Source: Chaetorhynchus papuensis (Eukaryota; Chordata; Aves; Passeriformes; Rhipiduridae). From it: 64,000 nucleotides of DNA. Positions within the stretch are counted from its first letter, which is position 1. Each line of letters starts with the position of its first letter. Positions 1 to 14,316 of this stretch are shown in pieces. The notes under the pieces were generated by a model. That model saw only the letters and a program-made list of their open reading frames with translations, was not told the DNA's origin and did no database searches. The position numbers and the translations under genes are program-made. The stretch lies in assembly GCA_013396525.1 (NCBI GenBank), contig VWYX01000791.1:299452-363451 (forward strand), written 5' to 3'.

Positions 1-2173
1 ACCAAAGCTGAATAAATCCCATTTTACTTCCTAACTACAAAAGTGATATTTTCAAAATCACTTCAGACTGTCAGCGTGGCAGTTACAAAGTTATGAAGTA
101 CGAAAACAACTAAGTTTCCAAGTCTCAGACACATAACAGAATATTCACACATGCAGGCTGATCTGCCTTTATGACTTTTAGCATGGAATGACAGGCATGC
201 TGCTGGCCTGCATTTTCACTCCTGACATCCCCAAAATGCCAGAGAGCTCAGATCTTGCTATTTCCCTTTTGATTTTGACAGATAAAAATTGTCTGGCAGG
301 GGAATGTGTATGCAGACATAGACGGGACAGGAGCTGAGAAATGCTAACTACCAGCCCAGACTTCTCTGCACTGTAAACTGGTCAGCTTCTTTCACTGGTC
401 ACTCTCACCTGTTTGTGTCCTCTACTGACCACAGGGTACATTTGCCCCAGCACCACACCCAGCTCTGACTCTTGCCCAGCTACAGGTGCTTTTCTTCTGG
501 AGCCTTCCAAGGACATTTTATCTTCTTTTCCTGACACTAAGGCATTTCCCCTGCCATTCCCATTCATTGCACTACATATTACTCATCTAGGACAAAATTG
601 TCATTGTCAAATGTTTATGACTGGTCCTCCACCGGGTATCTCTAGGTGCCCCTAAAACATCTACATACACACCCTGAAAATATCAGTACAGTGTCATCCT
701 CTCCCTCCTGTCTCTGCTAACTTATCCTAACAAGCAGTAACCATCTATTCCCATCAGTTATTCAAACATTCTCTTAAAATCATCCATTTTAATTTCCATG
801 TCCCTCAGGTAGCCCACAGCTACTTCTAATATATTATTTAGTTCATATCTACCCACTTTGCATAATTCCTTATTCTTCCCTTGGTATTTTACTAATATGT
901 ACTGTATTCCACATTAGCATAGCACTGCTCAAATCCAAATAACATGGTTGTATATTAGTATTTAGCTAAATTTTACATTCTCAGCTTTCTTACTTAAAAT
1001 GTTGCAAAGATTAAAGTTTTAGTCTACAGACATAAGTTGTGCCAATTCCCAATGCCTGACTCCAAGAGACCTCCTTCACTGACTCCAGTTCTTCTTGTAA
1101 ATCTTCTCAAAAGCTGCGTGTAGTCAGTCCAGGGAAAGAGGGGGGCGGGGAGATGGACAGAAATTCAGTCAATTAGAGTTGGTAGAATTGGGCTGAGTTG
1201 ACAGCACATGGTGAGACTGTTCAATGTGAGGAAGGGAAGATGTAGTCCAATTGGTACGTGACATCTGATTCTCAGAAAGTTGACATTCTTCTTATTGCCA
1301 AGGTTGAGGAAGTTTAATATGAAGCAAGTAACATCAGGTTATTTATACTTTAACTAGACTATCTTGGGCTCAGTTTTTATAAATAATCTGCATAAATTTC
1401 ATTAGTGAGTGCATAAAACAATTTCCATCATAATGATATATAGTCTATACAAGAAATTAACAAACTTAATATTTGCTGGCTTTTTGTGCAATTGAAGAGC
1501 AGACAGAATCCTCAAACTCCACTTTATTTGGTGACTGCAGTTGAAGTACATGTAAAAAGAAAACATTTTAATTTTAATTTATTTGTGACCACGGCATTTG
1601 ATTTAGCTTTTTCAGCTGTAAAGAGGAGGGCGGGAATAGTGTGACTCTACCAAAATTGTGCTGGATTACACCTATGTAAAATAGAGTAGTTTCACTAGGG
1701 ACTAGGGACTGTCTCCAAACTTCCTTTGCTCTGTGTAATCTCACAGTACTCCTATTTCTATTACATGTACAGTTAACATTTAGCTACAATCAGAAATCTG
1801 GAGGAATTCCATTACTTACTTACTTAGCAGTACAATTGAAGAATTTCAGCTCCTTCCTTCATAAGAGAATAAACCATAGAAATCTGTTTATGATTTGATT
1901 TTATTTCACCCCACCTTAATGTTATGATTTCCTTAAATTTAAGAATAAAGGTGGGTTTTGGGAGGTTTTTTGCTTATAAATTAAAAAAACATATTTACGT
2001 TCTTATATTTTAGCAAAGCTCAAACTACAGAAGAGATAAATTTCCTTACAAGCACTGAGCAGGAGGAAACTGATTTCACTGGTCTTTATTAAATAACTAA
2101 ATCTTCTCAGGATTGTGCTTTTCTTGGAGGGTTTACAAGGTGGAAAGAGGTTAGGGGTGGGGTTTTTTTCTCT

Positions 2174-2210
2174 GGTTTGGTTTGGTTTTGGTTTTTTTTT
2201 GGTTTTTTGA
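2174..2210. repeat. GGTTT / T-rich low-complexity tract
   Basis: Imperfect GGTTT pentamer repeats merge into a T run. This tract supplies the lysine/proline-rich part of a spurious minus-strand open frame. Confidence 0.8.
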
Positions 2211-5200
2211 AGGGAGGCTTTATGGACAACCCGCTGAATTCTAGCGCAATTTAATCTAAATTTTCTCAAGTCAGGTTTCAAAGCCTTTGTATTAGAGGAG
2301 ATTCCACCCTTACTGAAAGAAGGAATATTATGTTGTTTACTGAGTTCTGGCACACTTCTGTTTCCTTCACAAGACATCCCTGCAATGGGCACCTGTCCCA
2401 GAGACTGGAAGTTCATTTCAGAAGAAAGTTGAAACAGCAAAATTGATAGACAGCTCTTTTACCTTAAATGCTGTCTTCGGTATGAAAAGGGGAGCAGGCT
2501 ACAAATTAAAGTGTTGCAGCCTCCTTAGCTTGATGACTGTACTAGTAATTTTCAAATTACTCATGTGTGTGCATGTGTATGTGTGAGACAGAGAGGGGGA
2601 GAGACAGACAAACATGGAGAGTGACTGGAAGCTTCTTGATTAAAAAAACCCCAACAATCTTATCCTCACAGTAGGTAAGCAAAAACAAAAATAGCAGAAA
2701 CTCAATCTATCTTACAAAATGCCAATTATTTTAAATTACTGTTTTTCTACACTGTGGTAATAACCTGGCATTAGCAGGTTCAGCAGTTGTTTCCAGTACT
2801 GACAACCCCAAGATATGAATAAAGAGATTTTTTTCCTCTATTGCTCAGTGTCTGTATGGTGAGTAGAGCAGCTGACAGCTGCATGTAAACCAATTTATAA
2901 CTTCCAAGTAAAATTTTAGCCTTTCATCCCAAAGTTACCTTATTCAGCAAAACAACCTCTCTCAGGCCCTGGAACATGAGACTTAAAGTCCCATCAGTCT
3001 CTTTCAGTAATTTTCATGGGTATGCTGTCCTGTCAGGTTATCAGCACACAAGCAAAGCTTATATTTTCGTCTCTTAGACAATTCTTAATATACGAGCATG
3101 CCACCTCCCAGTTCTTTCAAAGTGTGAGAAAAGAAGGGGAGAAATAACAAATTAAAGAATAATAATTCAGCAACACAAGAAAATCTGCTTATGGTAGTAT
3201 AATTTACTTTGACTAATGTGATTTCATGGTGTTGCTATGGGTTCTGCGGAATTTCTCTCCAACTCATCATCTTCTGAAAACCTGAAACCTAGCTAAATTA
3301 CTTTTTTCCCAAGAAGTGAAAGTTCATACTTGACATTGGAGTAAGACTAATCATGATGTCAGTAAAATAAGTAACAATACATTTAATAGGCAAAATCCTA
3401 AAAATCAAGAACTTGTCTACTTTTGAGAAACATTGAAATGTGATATTAATACAATAAATCTTCCCTACAGTTTCCACTCACAGGTTATCCTCTTCCTCCC
3501 CACTTTCTGCTGAACCTTCTAACATGCACTACAAACCTGTGTACTATATATGATACCATTTTTCTGATTGTCACTCTCTGAAAAATTGTTACAAGATTAC
3601 TGTCTTCAATCTTTATTTGTACTGATTTCAGCCCATGAAAAATAGGAAATCAGAATTTGGCTAACAGCTTAAGGAAAGTTTTTTAAGTACTATCCTTGCA
3701 CTGGTGAAATGGTGTACCTCATGTAATTTCTACAAATGTTGATATTTTTCTTTAATTATATTTTAGTCTTGTATGTGTGTTTCATGTCATACAACAAAAA
3801 AAAAGCTACAGTAATAAAACACAAATACTGGCTTATTACTGTGAAAAGAATATATTATGCATCAAACAAGAACCTATGCACTCTGTCAGCTGCACCAAAA
3901 TAAATTTGGTTTGCAGGGAAATGATGCCTAAGCATATTTAAGAAGCTGTTCTTGTCTTGGTTGTTAATTACTACCACCCAGATAAAATGTCACAACTGAC
4001 TGAATGAACACTCCCTGTCATTTACATCTAGTTTAGATTAAAAAGACTTCCTATAATCACTGTTGGAAGCAGTTTTAAACTCTTGATTAAGGTTAATCTC
4101 ATAGACTTCACAGTAAAACAGTTTAAAAGTGCTTATATATATAGGATAGGTGGTCACTGCTAATTAGGTAAAGAAAAATAATTCAGGTCTTTTGTAACTT
4201 CAGTAGGCTTCCAAATCCCACAACATACCCTCATACCAATCCTACTACAGCGCTGACACGTGCTGCTTGAAGACTCTTTGACCTTGATAAACACAGTCAG
4301 TTTCTGGCTAACATACATGCACTAAAACAAGACCCAGAGAAAGATCCCCAAGCTTGGCCCACACCTGCTTATCAGTGTAAATATATTTTAAAAGATTCCA
4401 GACAAGAAATATGAAATAAGACAATTGCTTTGGAAAACTTCGGCAGTGTTACATAGTGCCTGCAGCTCCTGGCATATGCTGGTTATTAACTCTTTCAGGT
4501 GAAATTAAATGCACATAAAACACCACACAAGAAAGCAAAGTTGTGTGATTCAATTTTAAATACAGTGAAGTAAGACATAAGTTCAGCTTTGAGGTCAAAT
4601 AACAGCTTCCAAAGCTTTTATTAGTATTTTCTGCCACTAATAAGCTAACGGGAACAAATTTCCTGAGGGAATACAACAAAAATGACAACTCAAAGACTGG
4701 GATCTTTCACAAGGATTATCCAACTTCATAATCACAGCAGGAATCACCTATCTTATGCCAAATCTCAGAGGTTCTCAATTCTAATGTGTCCATTCTGTAG
4801 TGAAATTTCTCATGAAAGAGATCCAGGATTGAAAGTGAGGAATAAGTTAAGCAGGTTTTTGGTGCAATATAGCAGCAAAACTAAATCAACACAGACTACA
4901 TTTATTATATTTCTAAGAAACCTACCTGGTTCAGTTGCTCTGTAGTGCTAAATGGAGTGCTAACTGAAGAACTTGCAGCTTGTCCCTTGTGGAGCTAAGT
5001 GTGAAGAATTGCACGCCTGAATCACAGCAAGTCTACACCTGATGTAATTAGTTCTGCACCTCCTGAGTTTGGTCCTCGAATGAATGTGACTGCACAGACT
5101 GTACAAAAACCTGTGACTGAGCAAGCATCTCTTCCCAGTGTGGTGATGTTCTACAGAGAGATCCACTTGATGGCTTAGTGTCAGCTCAAGGACTTAAAAC

Positions 5201-6620
5201 ATAGCATGAGATGACTCTGCTGTGAAGATATGCTAGGATACTTGTCACAGAAGAAAGAAATATTTCCAGAAGTAAAAATGAAAATTAACTGTTCCATTTG
5301 TTAAAAAAAGGGAGCCAACAGTAACAAAAACCTTCAAGGTAAAATTAAGTATACAGTGTAAATGGAAAACAGGTTACTTTTTCTAGGCTTTGTTTTCATT
5401 TTAGGTGGTTTCACAACAGTGCAGTTCTATTGATTTTACTGCTCTTTAAAGGAGTAGTCAAGATTTTCAGCAGACAGATGATCCTGAACTAAATTCTCAT
5501 AGCTGATTAATGCTGAAATTTGGGGAGTTTTATTCTATAATTACCTCCTGGCAACCTCTCTGAACCTTTAGAATATTGGCTAGATTCTATTTCTACCTAA
5601 GATCCTTCATAATTATACTTTTCTAAGGAAAATACACAGAGAAATAAAGATGACGAGGGAGAAAAAGACAGGACATTTCTCAAAAGACTACAATATCTGT
5701 ATAAATAGAAAAACAGTTGAAGGCGAGGTCTGTGGAAGTAAACAAGAGAAACAAAGGGTGCTCAAAGACAAAGCAGAAAAGCTATCTTGGTGGAAAACAT
5801 CATAACTTATCTTTAATTTGCTCCAGTATAGTGGGAAAAACCTAACAGAAAAACCAATTTTTTTTTCCTGCGGCAAATAATGAAAATATACTAGAAATAA
5901 GGTCTCATGAGGAGACATCTTTGAAGAAAAAGTCAAGAACATTTTGAGGTCAAATAGTATTTCTCTAACATTTCAAAGAGGCCAACTTCCCCATGTAGAC
6001 AAGCATATAATTACAATTGGCACCAATCAGTAAACAGTAGTACACTGTTTTTGGTTTTTTTCTTTTGACACGGGGAACAGAGGCTTCATATCACAAAACA
6101 GTCCAGCTTTAAGCAATGAGCAGCTCCAAATTCATAACAAACAAACCGTGCATTTCAAAAAAACTGTACCTTCCCAAGATCAAACAAAGGACTAACTGTG
6201 AATCACAACAAAACCAATTTTTTATCTTGGCTTTGTAACTCCCTCATGGTGAAAGAATAGAACAGACAACACTTTCTTTCATGGACAGACAAGGGAAGAA
6301 TAAAGATGGCCAACTTCAAAACAGGACTTTGGAGGAATTTCAGCAAAGTATCTAACAGTGAAACTGTGAAAAGCCTTCTACAAGTATGAGAAGTCCCCTG
6401 GCACGTTTTGTCTGACTGCTTCTTTCTGAGCATATCACTCACAAGCTGCATGGAGATCTATCTGAACGCATCTGAAAGGCTCAGCTCTATAGTACTCCTA
6501 CATTGTGCCTCCCTCACTAAACTCCACAGCAAAGGAGCTGGATGAAGTACCTTCACTGGAGCAAGCAGTCTCTTCAGCAGACAGTTCTGGATCATGCAAA
6601 AGATATGATACAAAGTCTGC

Positions 6621-6657
6621 TTTTCTTTTTTTTTCTTTTTTTTTTTTTTTTCTTTTT
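6621..6657. repeat. T-rich homopolymer tract
   Basis: A run of T with a few C interruptions. No recognisable LINE or retropseudogene body lies on either side, so it is called low complexity and not a retrotransposon tail. Confidence 0.85.
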
Positions 6658-9600
6658 AAACCCCCAACATGACTGCCTGCTTAGCTGATGAGGTAGATTA
6701 TCTGGAGAAGAGTAAAGAGCAAGTGTCCAAAGCAAAGGATTAATGACAAACCCAGAGGCCTGCATGAAAAATATTGGGAGGAGTGTGCAAAAAGCCAGAT
6801 AGCTTGAGAAAGGGAAAGCCAGAATCTGAGAATAGACAGAAGGAGAAAACACCCCTTTTTTGCTGTGGCACACCGCTCTCCATAGGCTTGTTAGTCAGAA
6901 GGGGTGGGCTGGAGAGGAAGGGTAATTAGAGATAAGACATGGCAGCTGGCTTTATTACTACAAGTCAGAGAAGCTTCATAAGTCCTGCAGTCAGGTTTAA
7001 TTAGATGTTCTAAACATCCCAACTCCACCGTTTACTTCTGTATGGAACATCAGGCCCACTGATTTGTTTATATGAGAAGCATGTGACCTGTCAGGGGTCT
7101 TGCAAATCCTAGATTAGCATGAAAGCACTGACACATCATTTCAAAGTGAAGTCCAACTCTTCTCACCCCACTGAACATGCCTTTTTTCATTTTAATTTTC
7201 TACACTACCAAATGGGGCAAATACTAAAACTATCCTGTTTCTGTCAGTTAGGAGGCGAACTGTAAGACTGAAAAATGAAATCACAGAAAACCAATTCAAA
7301 GCTGAACACATTTCCAGATAATATCACAGCAACTCCATGTAAACACAAGATTATAAAAGTTCATGCTATCAGCATCATCAGGTGCCTGTAAAAATATTCA
7401 TGACATACCATCTGCCTTCTGGTTCAAATAGATGTCTGCCTAGTTCCTTCTCCCTGTGCCACTCCATTACAACCTCTTCTCTGCTCACACTTCCCCTTTA
7501 TCAGCAGGTCATTTTCATCTGAGCTATTTACTGAAATTATTTTCTTGATGGTGCTCTGACATGCCAGACTGTCAAGCACATTGCTGGGATAAGGTCCCTT
7601 AACGAACCATGACCTCGTTAACATGACATACTGTGCCCAAACCAGAGCGTAATGCTAGTGCCTTAAATTTCCTTGAAGCTGTAATTGTAGAAGACTCAAG
7701 TCCAAGAATTTGTTCCACTCAGTTAGCATTGCAGAAGGCACCATTCTTTCACTGCCTGGAGCGCACTACCACAATGAGATGAATTAGCGTTTAGCCGGCT
7801 CATTTATCCAAACAAATATTTTGATTGTAGAAGATATTGTCAACATATTAAGTACATTAAAGACTGTTTTGAGTGTTAATTATTGCCAAATACCAGACAA
7901 TATTTTCTTTTAAATTTCACGGTCTCCAGTGTGAACAAGGTGTCAGTGTCATACCTGTGACCCTTATATACCACTAACAGCCACTGTAAAAACCCTGCTT
8001 TGCTTCCAGTTCAGTAGGCAATGGGGCACCAGAACTGCTGTACTGTAATCACGCCTGGTTACATTCAGCACATTATCTTCCCTTCACCAAACACTCCTTG
8101 GCAAACTGACCACAGTGGCCACTTCTCCTTCAGCCAGACATTTCCCAAGACCAGTTACTGTCTGGCATTATGTTATCTCCCTCAGTTGGAGTAATTTCAG
8201 CTCACAGAAGGGTAGCTAAAGAGCTGTGCCTCATCGTGTTATGCTCAGACACAGAGCTTGTCCCATGCATTTTGATTTCAAGTCCTGCTTACATGCCATA
8301 GATTAAGCACCTGATATTTCTTAGTTAGTGAAAGAAGTGTGTCCAAGGTGTGGTTCTTCCCAAGACACCAGTCATGAAGATTCTCTGATTTGTTTTTAAT
8401 TTCTCCTTTAAAGTAAGAGGACATCAGTGGCAGCAAATATGCCTCATTTGTGTTTCCTGGTCTAAGATGTGTGTACATATAGCATCACAACAAAACTCAA
8501 ATTTTCCTTTATATTCCTGTTGTGAGCCTTACAACCTCTTTACTTTTATACTAAAGTTAAACGTGGTTTCACAGAAATTATTCTGGTTCAGTCTATCTGA
8601 TAAAGTGTTCATTTCTGATATCCCAGCCTCCCAATTTTCCTTTTTTTTTTTTTTGGTTGGATTTTTTTGGTTTAGTTTTCTTCTTTTTGTTATTATTGCT
8701 TGTTTGTCTGCTGGGATTTTTTTAGGGCGGTGTAGGCTTGTCAAGGTGTGAAGCTTCATTTTAACGTTTCTTAACATGAACATCGAATCTAGTTTTTCAG
8801 AACATTTTAAAACTAAATTTACAGTTTTTTATCATTAAACATGCAAAATGGCAAAACCCATTTTTGGATCTTATAAAATAACGTGTCTGTTCATCTGAAG
8901 TAATTTGACCATTGGTGTTTTTGTGCTGCTGATGAAAAACAATAATTCATAATTAACTCATAGAATTTCATTTTAACACCCTCCCCAAAATGAGCTATTC
9001 TAGGTATTCTCAGCTCAATTTCTTCCAGACTTCGATAAACAGAAAAAACATTTTCAAATTTCCTCACCATTTCACATATTGTACAAAGAGACATGCCTGC
9101 GAGTTTATACACTGTATGAAATGCATACTTGGGATACAATTTTTTTTATGTACAGCTTCACTCACTTGCATTTTATGTAAAATCCTCTTCCTGTTTGAAA
9201 TGTACATGTTAACTTATATGTGAGCTCCAAGCCAGTCTTGCAAACCAGGTAAGTCATACTAAAATTCAGGCTACCTCTTGTACCATCTTCCCTAATGTAA
9301 CCTCGAATCCTGGGGATTTTTTTTTTCCCTAACACAGGCAAGATCAATGAAATGACTAACCTTAGATCTGCAAAATAAAGTGGGAAAAATAATATATGTG
9401 GAAGCTAAAATGATTTTTTTGTGATAAAAGTATATACAGACTAGTTTTCCCAAGGGATACTTCATGAATAATGTCCATGTAATAAAAAGCAGATTTTTTT
9501 TTCTTTTTTTTGGTGGTAAATAACAGGTAGAGTAAAATGTGAATGGAGATTTTTCTGGTATTTTTTTCTGCCCATTCCACAGGTCATCTTTCCATCTTTT

Positions 9601-9855
9601 CCTTCAATGTGCATTTGTGCATGAGCATGAGCTATTTAGAGTCAAAAGGAGAGTGTATGCCTTTCAAATTTCAGCAGGTTTTCATTCTTTCAACACATTA
9701 CAGAAAACAATGCAATTCAATAAAACCCAGTGAATCTTGACCGGGCACACTTATCTCAGCCTTATTTGTTGCTCCTGAGGGGAAAAAAAAAAGCTTTTGT
9801 AATCACATTGGGGTTTGGGATTATTTTTTCTCTCCTCCCTCATCTGTTTGAGCCT

Positions 9856-10096
9856 CTTGGAATGGTGCTACTAGAATATGACTTCTGCAATTTTATTATT
9901 ATTATTATTATCATCATTATCATTATCATTATATCATTATCATTATCATTATCATTATTTTTATTATTAATTGTTGTGGTGGTGTTGTTGTTATAATTAT
10001 TGTTATTGTCATTGTTACTATTGTTGTTGTTGCTGTTGTTGTTGTTGCTTGGGATGGTGGTACCAGAATCTAACTTCTGATATAATAATAATATAA

Positions 10097-10139
<43 letters not shown>

Positions 10140-10189
10140 GCATTGTTGCTGTTGTTGCTGCTGCTGTTGTTGTTGTTACTGTCAGAGCC
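9856..10189. repeat. Compound ATT/ATC/GTT microsatellite with duplicated unit
   Basis: The tract mixes ATT, CATTAT-type hexamers and GTT/GCT trinucleotides. It is organised as two diverged copies of a larger unit. Each copy opens with a related stretch of about 34 bp (CTTGGaATGGTGcTAC at 9856 and CTTGGgATGGTGgTAC at 10048), then an ATT-rich array, then a GTT/GCT-rich array. The period is about 192 bp. The second copy carries a pure ATT run near 10097-10139. The run of isoleucines in a + strand open frame here is only translated microsatellite. Confidence 0.9.
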
Positions 10190-13100
10190 TTTGATGGTAA
10201 CAGCTGTATTTCTGGGAGCTTTGAGTCAGAACAAGATCCTGCTAATACAGTGGCATCTTTACTGAAAACATAGTGAATGTTGGGCCTACTAAATGTGGTC
10301 TCCAGTTCTTTAACTGCCTGGATTCCTCCAACAGGTCTCTTGCCTCAGTTTTCTTTCACATGCCCATCTTCCTTCCAATATGAAAGTAACAGCAAACTTC
10401 AAAGGATTTTTAAACAACTGAAGTTAAAATTAACTGTGAATTCTACCTTTTAAAGCCTTCCACCCATGCCCTCAGAACCTTATGGAGCCATTTCTCTGAA
10501 AAGCCTTCTAAAATCTCTCACCTTTTTACCTAAATGCCACAGACCAAATAAATGTCCTGTTCGTGCCCTTAGGAGCTATATCTGTGTACTATTTTCCTCC
10601 TGGTCTTCAGATGAAGAGAGACTGGAGAAAAGATAGCAAGAAAGGATTGCTTTTTTACTTTTCTTCCCTACCTCCTTTATCTGTATGTCCATCCCTGCTT
10701 TCTTTATGCCCTGTGTCTTCCATCACAGTCTGACCCTGTGAAGATACCCATAATGAAGAGTTTTTGTTAGAAGATAAGAGCTAGTATTTTATAGATAGCC
10801 TAAAACTGGTCAGATGAACAGCAGTTTTTTCTGCGCCCCATGAGACAAAGTTAAAGTGAAGACAGTGGTTTGCTTTTACATCTAAGAAGGGCCCTAAGAC
10901 AGGAATCATGAGCTAGCCTAAACATTTTGCTGTGAAGCCTTTTCAATGTGGAAAACTCATAACACATCAAAGTGACAGTTTCTCCCTTAAAAGAAAATGA
11001 ACAACAACTGGGTTGATATCCTAAAGTCTGAAATAACTGCAGAGATTCTAACCTAAAACCCATTGCAGAAATGGTAGGAGATAACAGTTTCAGTACATGG
11101 AAACCAGGAAACCCAGTAATTCTGAACTAATACAGATATTTTAGCCAGAAGTTCTCTGGCAGTCATTTACAAGTGTGCCAGTGAGTGTGAAATCAGTCTG
11201 ACGTAAAAGAAATAAAAAAAATATGCTGGCTTGAATACAAGGTGTACAGTGACATTAACTTTTAAACCTGGTTTGTTACATCAGCTCTGAAGAATGTGAA
11301 CTCTCTGACTGTCTTGGCACATGTGCATGCTTGCATGTTGCTGGCTCTCTCCCCACTCTGAAGCCTCTTAGCAAATTTCAGTCAAAACAGAAAAGCAAAT
11401 AAGGTTTCAAAGATATGAAGTTCCCTCAGGTTTGGCAAAAGAATGCAAGAAGACCCCAGACTGGAGGAGAAGCTGAAGGCCATCCTTCTGAGGCTCCATG
11501 GAAAGACATTACAAGAATGTCTCAAGTGCAGTAACATCTCTTGAGAGTGCTCTCCCTGTATGGGGTATCAGAAAACCTAGTCATGTGAGGCTGAGAGATA
11601 AGCAGCAACCAGCCTTCATTGGCTTTGGGATTAAAACTACTTCCTCTATTTCTTATAAGAGCAAGCATGAGTATCCTTAAATATCACTGCAGTGTAGGCA
11701 CTCTGTGTGCTAAGGGCTGTACAAACATACCAAAAAGTATTTTTCCTGCCCTAGAGAGGTTGTCATTTCCCTCACTGAGATCAGAGAAAAATTATAACGT
11801 TTCAAAATCAACCCACACCCCTGTGGGAGATTCTCAGGCCCACCTTTCACAAAGATTGCCCTGGACATTTGGGTGAGAATACTGCTCAGATCCCTAGAGC
11901 CAACCCAGAGGTGCACGCTGACGGGAGGCTGCTTTACTCCCCTCCTGGCTGTGCACAGTAACTGCTAATGCAGTGGAGTCAGCTGAAGTCTGATAAGCTT
12001 AGTAGCTGATATGGTGCCTGCGCCTTATCAACAAGTAGTTTTGATAACTCTAAGTCACCAGAACCCCCAAGAGAAAGGGTATCAGTAACAGTCATATCAT
12101 GATAATTTCTTTCCCTTTCATTCCTTAAGTAAAAGCCAAGACACTCAAAGAGATCACAACGAAACCGTACACTGTAGCTATCTAATTATTTTGGAGGTTT
12201 TTTTAATTGAAGTTTTTTCAAACTTTATTAACAGAAGTGTATTCTATAAAAAGGGAATAAAAATAGCACAACCACACACTGTAGATTGTATTGGAAGTCA
12301 GATCACAGCAATTCCTAGGATTTTATGTACACAAAGTTTTTGTTTCTCTTTTAATAGATAAATCACACATGGACAGATGGGTTTGCATTTTCTATTTGCT
12401 TGCTACAGAGTTTACATATTTTTTTACCCCATTATTTATGCAGTGTAAAAACATTCATAGCTTTTATTTCTATAAATATTTTCTATTAAAATGGTTTGAA
12501 TAAAGGGAGAAGAAAAATAAACTTAGTCCTACATCCTCAGCTGACATAAACAGATACACCTCTGTATCTAAATCACCTAAGGTAATTTCTAATACATGAA
12601 TTTGTTCATAATACACAATGCTTTCATTTAAAGGGATTAAGTACTTCTTGTATAGTGGTAAAAGCTTCTTAAAACTATGTCTATGCAGCATTCAGAGAAG
12701 CTCTATGTTAGAGGAACTTGCACTAGCAAGAAATCATTCTGCTTAGGGATGACTGTTTAAATTACTAATATATACATATAGCCATGATTAAATTGAACAT
12801 ACTGAGAGAAATCTTGGCCTTTCTAGAGTATATGGAAGTTTCTTCAACTGCCTTTGGTAGTCCAGAACCTGACCTTCCATTAAGGATGACACTGTGTCAG
12901 CATATCTGGATTTCACCGCTGCAATATAAAGAAAATAATGCAAATTGATAGTAGTATCTTCTGACTCGACTAGTACTTATCTATCAGAAATATGAATGCA
13001 TGTGTTACATTAGGAATTAAATTATTACTGAACTGCAACGTTTACTATGCTTTGAAGCAAGCTAATTACTTTTAGAGATATTAACCTGTACTAGAAAGTT

Positions 13101-14292
13101 AAATTGTTTTCTAATTGTTTAAGAATTATCGACATTTTATTCATATCCATCAAAAAAAACAGGACAGAAAAATGTTGCTTTCAATTAAGCCAACTCACCA
13201 TAATTATTTCCTGGTTGACAACCTGCCTGATTACAATTTATACTTTATCTTGTTAAGTTATGGAAGGTATTTTAAAAGTGTATTTTTTACCTTCCAGTGT
13301 ATAAGCATAAGAAGGTGTGGTAACCCTAATTCACAGGTTTCTTCTGCCAGTGAAGTCAATTGGCTTTGGAATCTTCTTATGTTATTCGACTGTCCATGGT
13401 TTTGGTTGGTTGGTTGGATTTTTTTTCATGGTGTCTTGTGGTATTCTTTTTGGTTTTTCTCCACAAAATCACTTTCTTTTTTTGCTCAGTATGCAGTCAA
13501 TGGAACATAAGAATACCAGCAAATTGTGTCATTAGGAAAAAATAAGAATACTTTCTTTTATCATAAAAAGTACTATTTTTTTAACACATTTCTTTTTTCA
13601 AAATATAAGAATTACTTACATTTGAAGATAAGGCAAAAGTTCTTGATCTAATCATTCCAGTCTTTTTGATTCAAATGCCAAAAATTACTGTTAAGATATT
13701 ATTTATAGCATCTTTCATAAATTAGGAAAGAGCATCCACACAGTAATACCAAGGAAACAGTAACAAAGTAGAAGAAAACAGCTGAAATAAGAAAATTAAA
13801 CCTCCACCTCTGTTCTCCAAGTGTCTTTTTATGTTTTCTTCTGTGTCCATTTCATATGGATAAATATTTGTGCATACACTCCCAGTCACTTCAGTGAGAC
13901 CATGATTTTAACCTCAGGCCCAGAAAAGCATTCAAGTGTTTTGAGTCTTCCCAAAATCAATGTTGGATTACTCACAGACCTAAAAAGCATGTGTTTAAGC
14001 TTCTGCCTGAATCAACTACAGTGTTTATACCCACCTAGGGGTTGTAAATAGGTATTGAGAAAGCAGGTAAAATGTCAACCATTAGAGCAGTACTGCTCTC
14101 TTAGTATTAAGATCATACCGTGGAAGGCTTTAACCGTGGTAAATTAAGCCATCTGAGACAAAGCTTTCCATACCCAGGTGCCTGCCTTAACTCCCTCTCC
14201 TATCACAGCATACTTACATAATGACTATAACTCAAGGTGAAACACAGCAAAGTGCTGATTTCTCCCCCATCTCAGTGCCTTGATTTCTATGC

Positions 14293-14316
14293 AAAAAAAA
14301 AAAAAAAAAAAAAAAA
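14293..14316. repeat. Poly-A run
   Basis: Twenty-four uninterrupted A residues followed by an A-rich flank. No upstream sequence resembling a LINE or processed gene copy is visible, so this is called a homopolymer. Confidence 0.9.

Larger units (their letters stand above)
1..9855. other. AT-rich non-coding DNA, no gene seen
   Basis: No gene, RNA or transposon is recognised here. The longest open frame (2003-2440, minus, 145 codons) is made partly of a TTTGG-type low-complexity tract and resembles no family I know. The others are under 100 codons and look random. Low-complexity tracts include GGTTT/T runs at 2174-2210, a T-rich run with a few C at 6621-6657, a T run near 8639-8655 and a TG/GA-rich patch near 2560-2610. 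The span is consistent with intergenic or deep intronic vertebrate DNA. Conserved enhancers could be present but cannot be recognised from a single sequence. Confidence 0.7.

Noticed and set aside
2003..2440. 145-codon minus-strand frame
   Set aside because: Its lysine/proline-rich centre comes from a TTTGG low-complexity tract; no domain or homologue is known.
9730..9996. Frame with long isoleucine and serine/leucine runs
   Set aside because: It is translated ATT/ATC microsatellite.
14293..14316. Poly-A as the tail of a processed pseudogene
   Set aside because: No gene-like body or target duplication is visible upstream.
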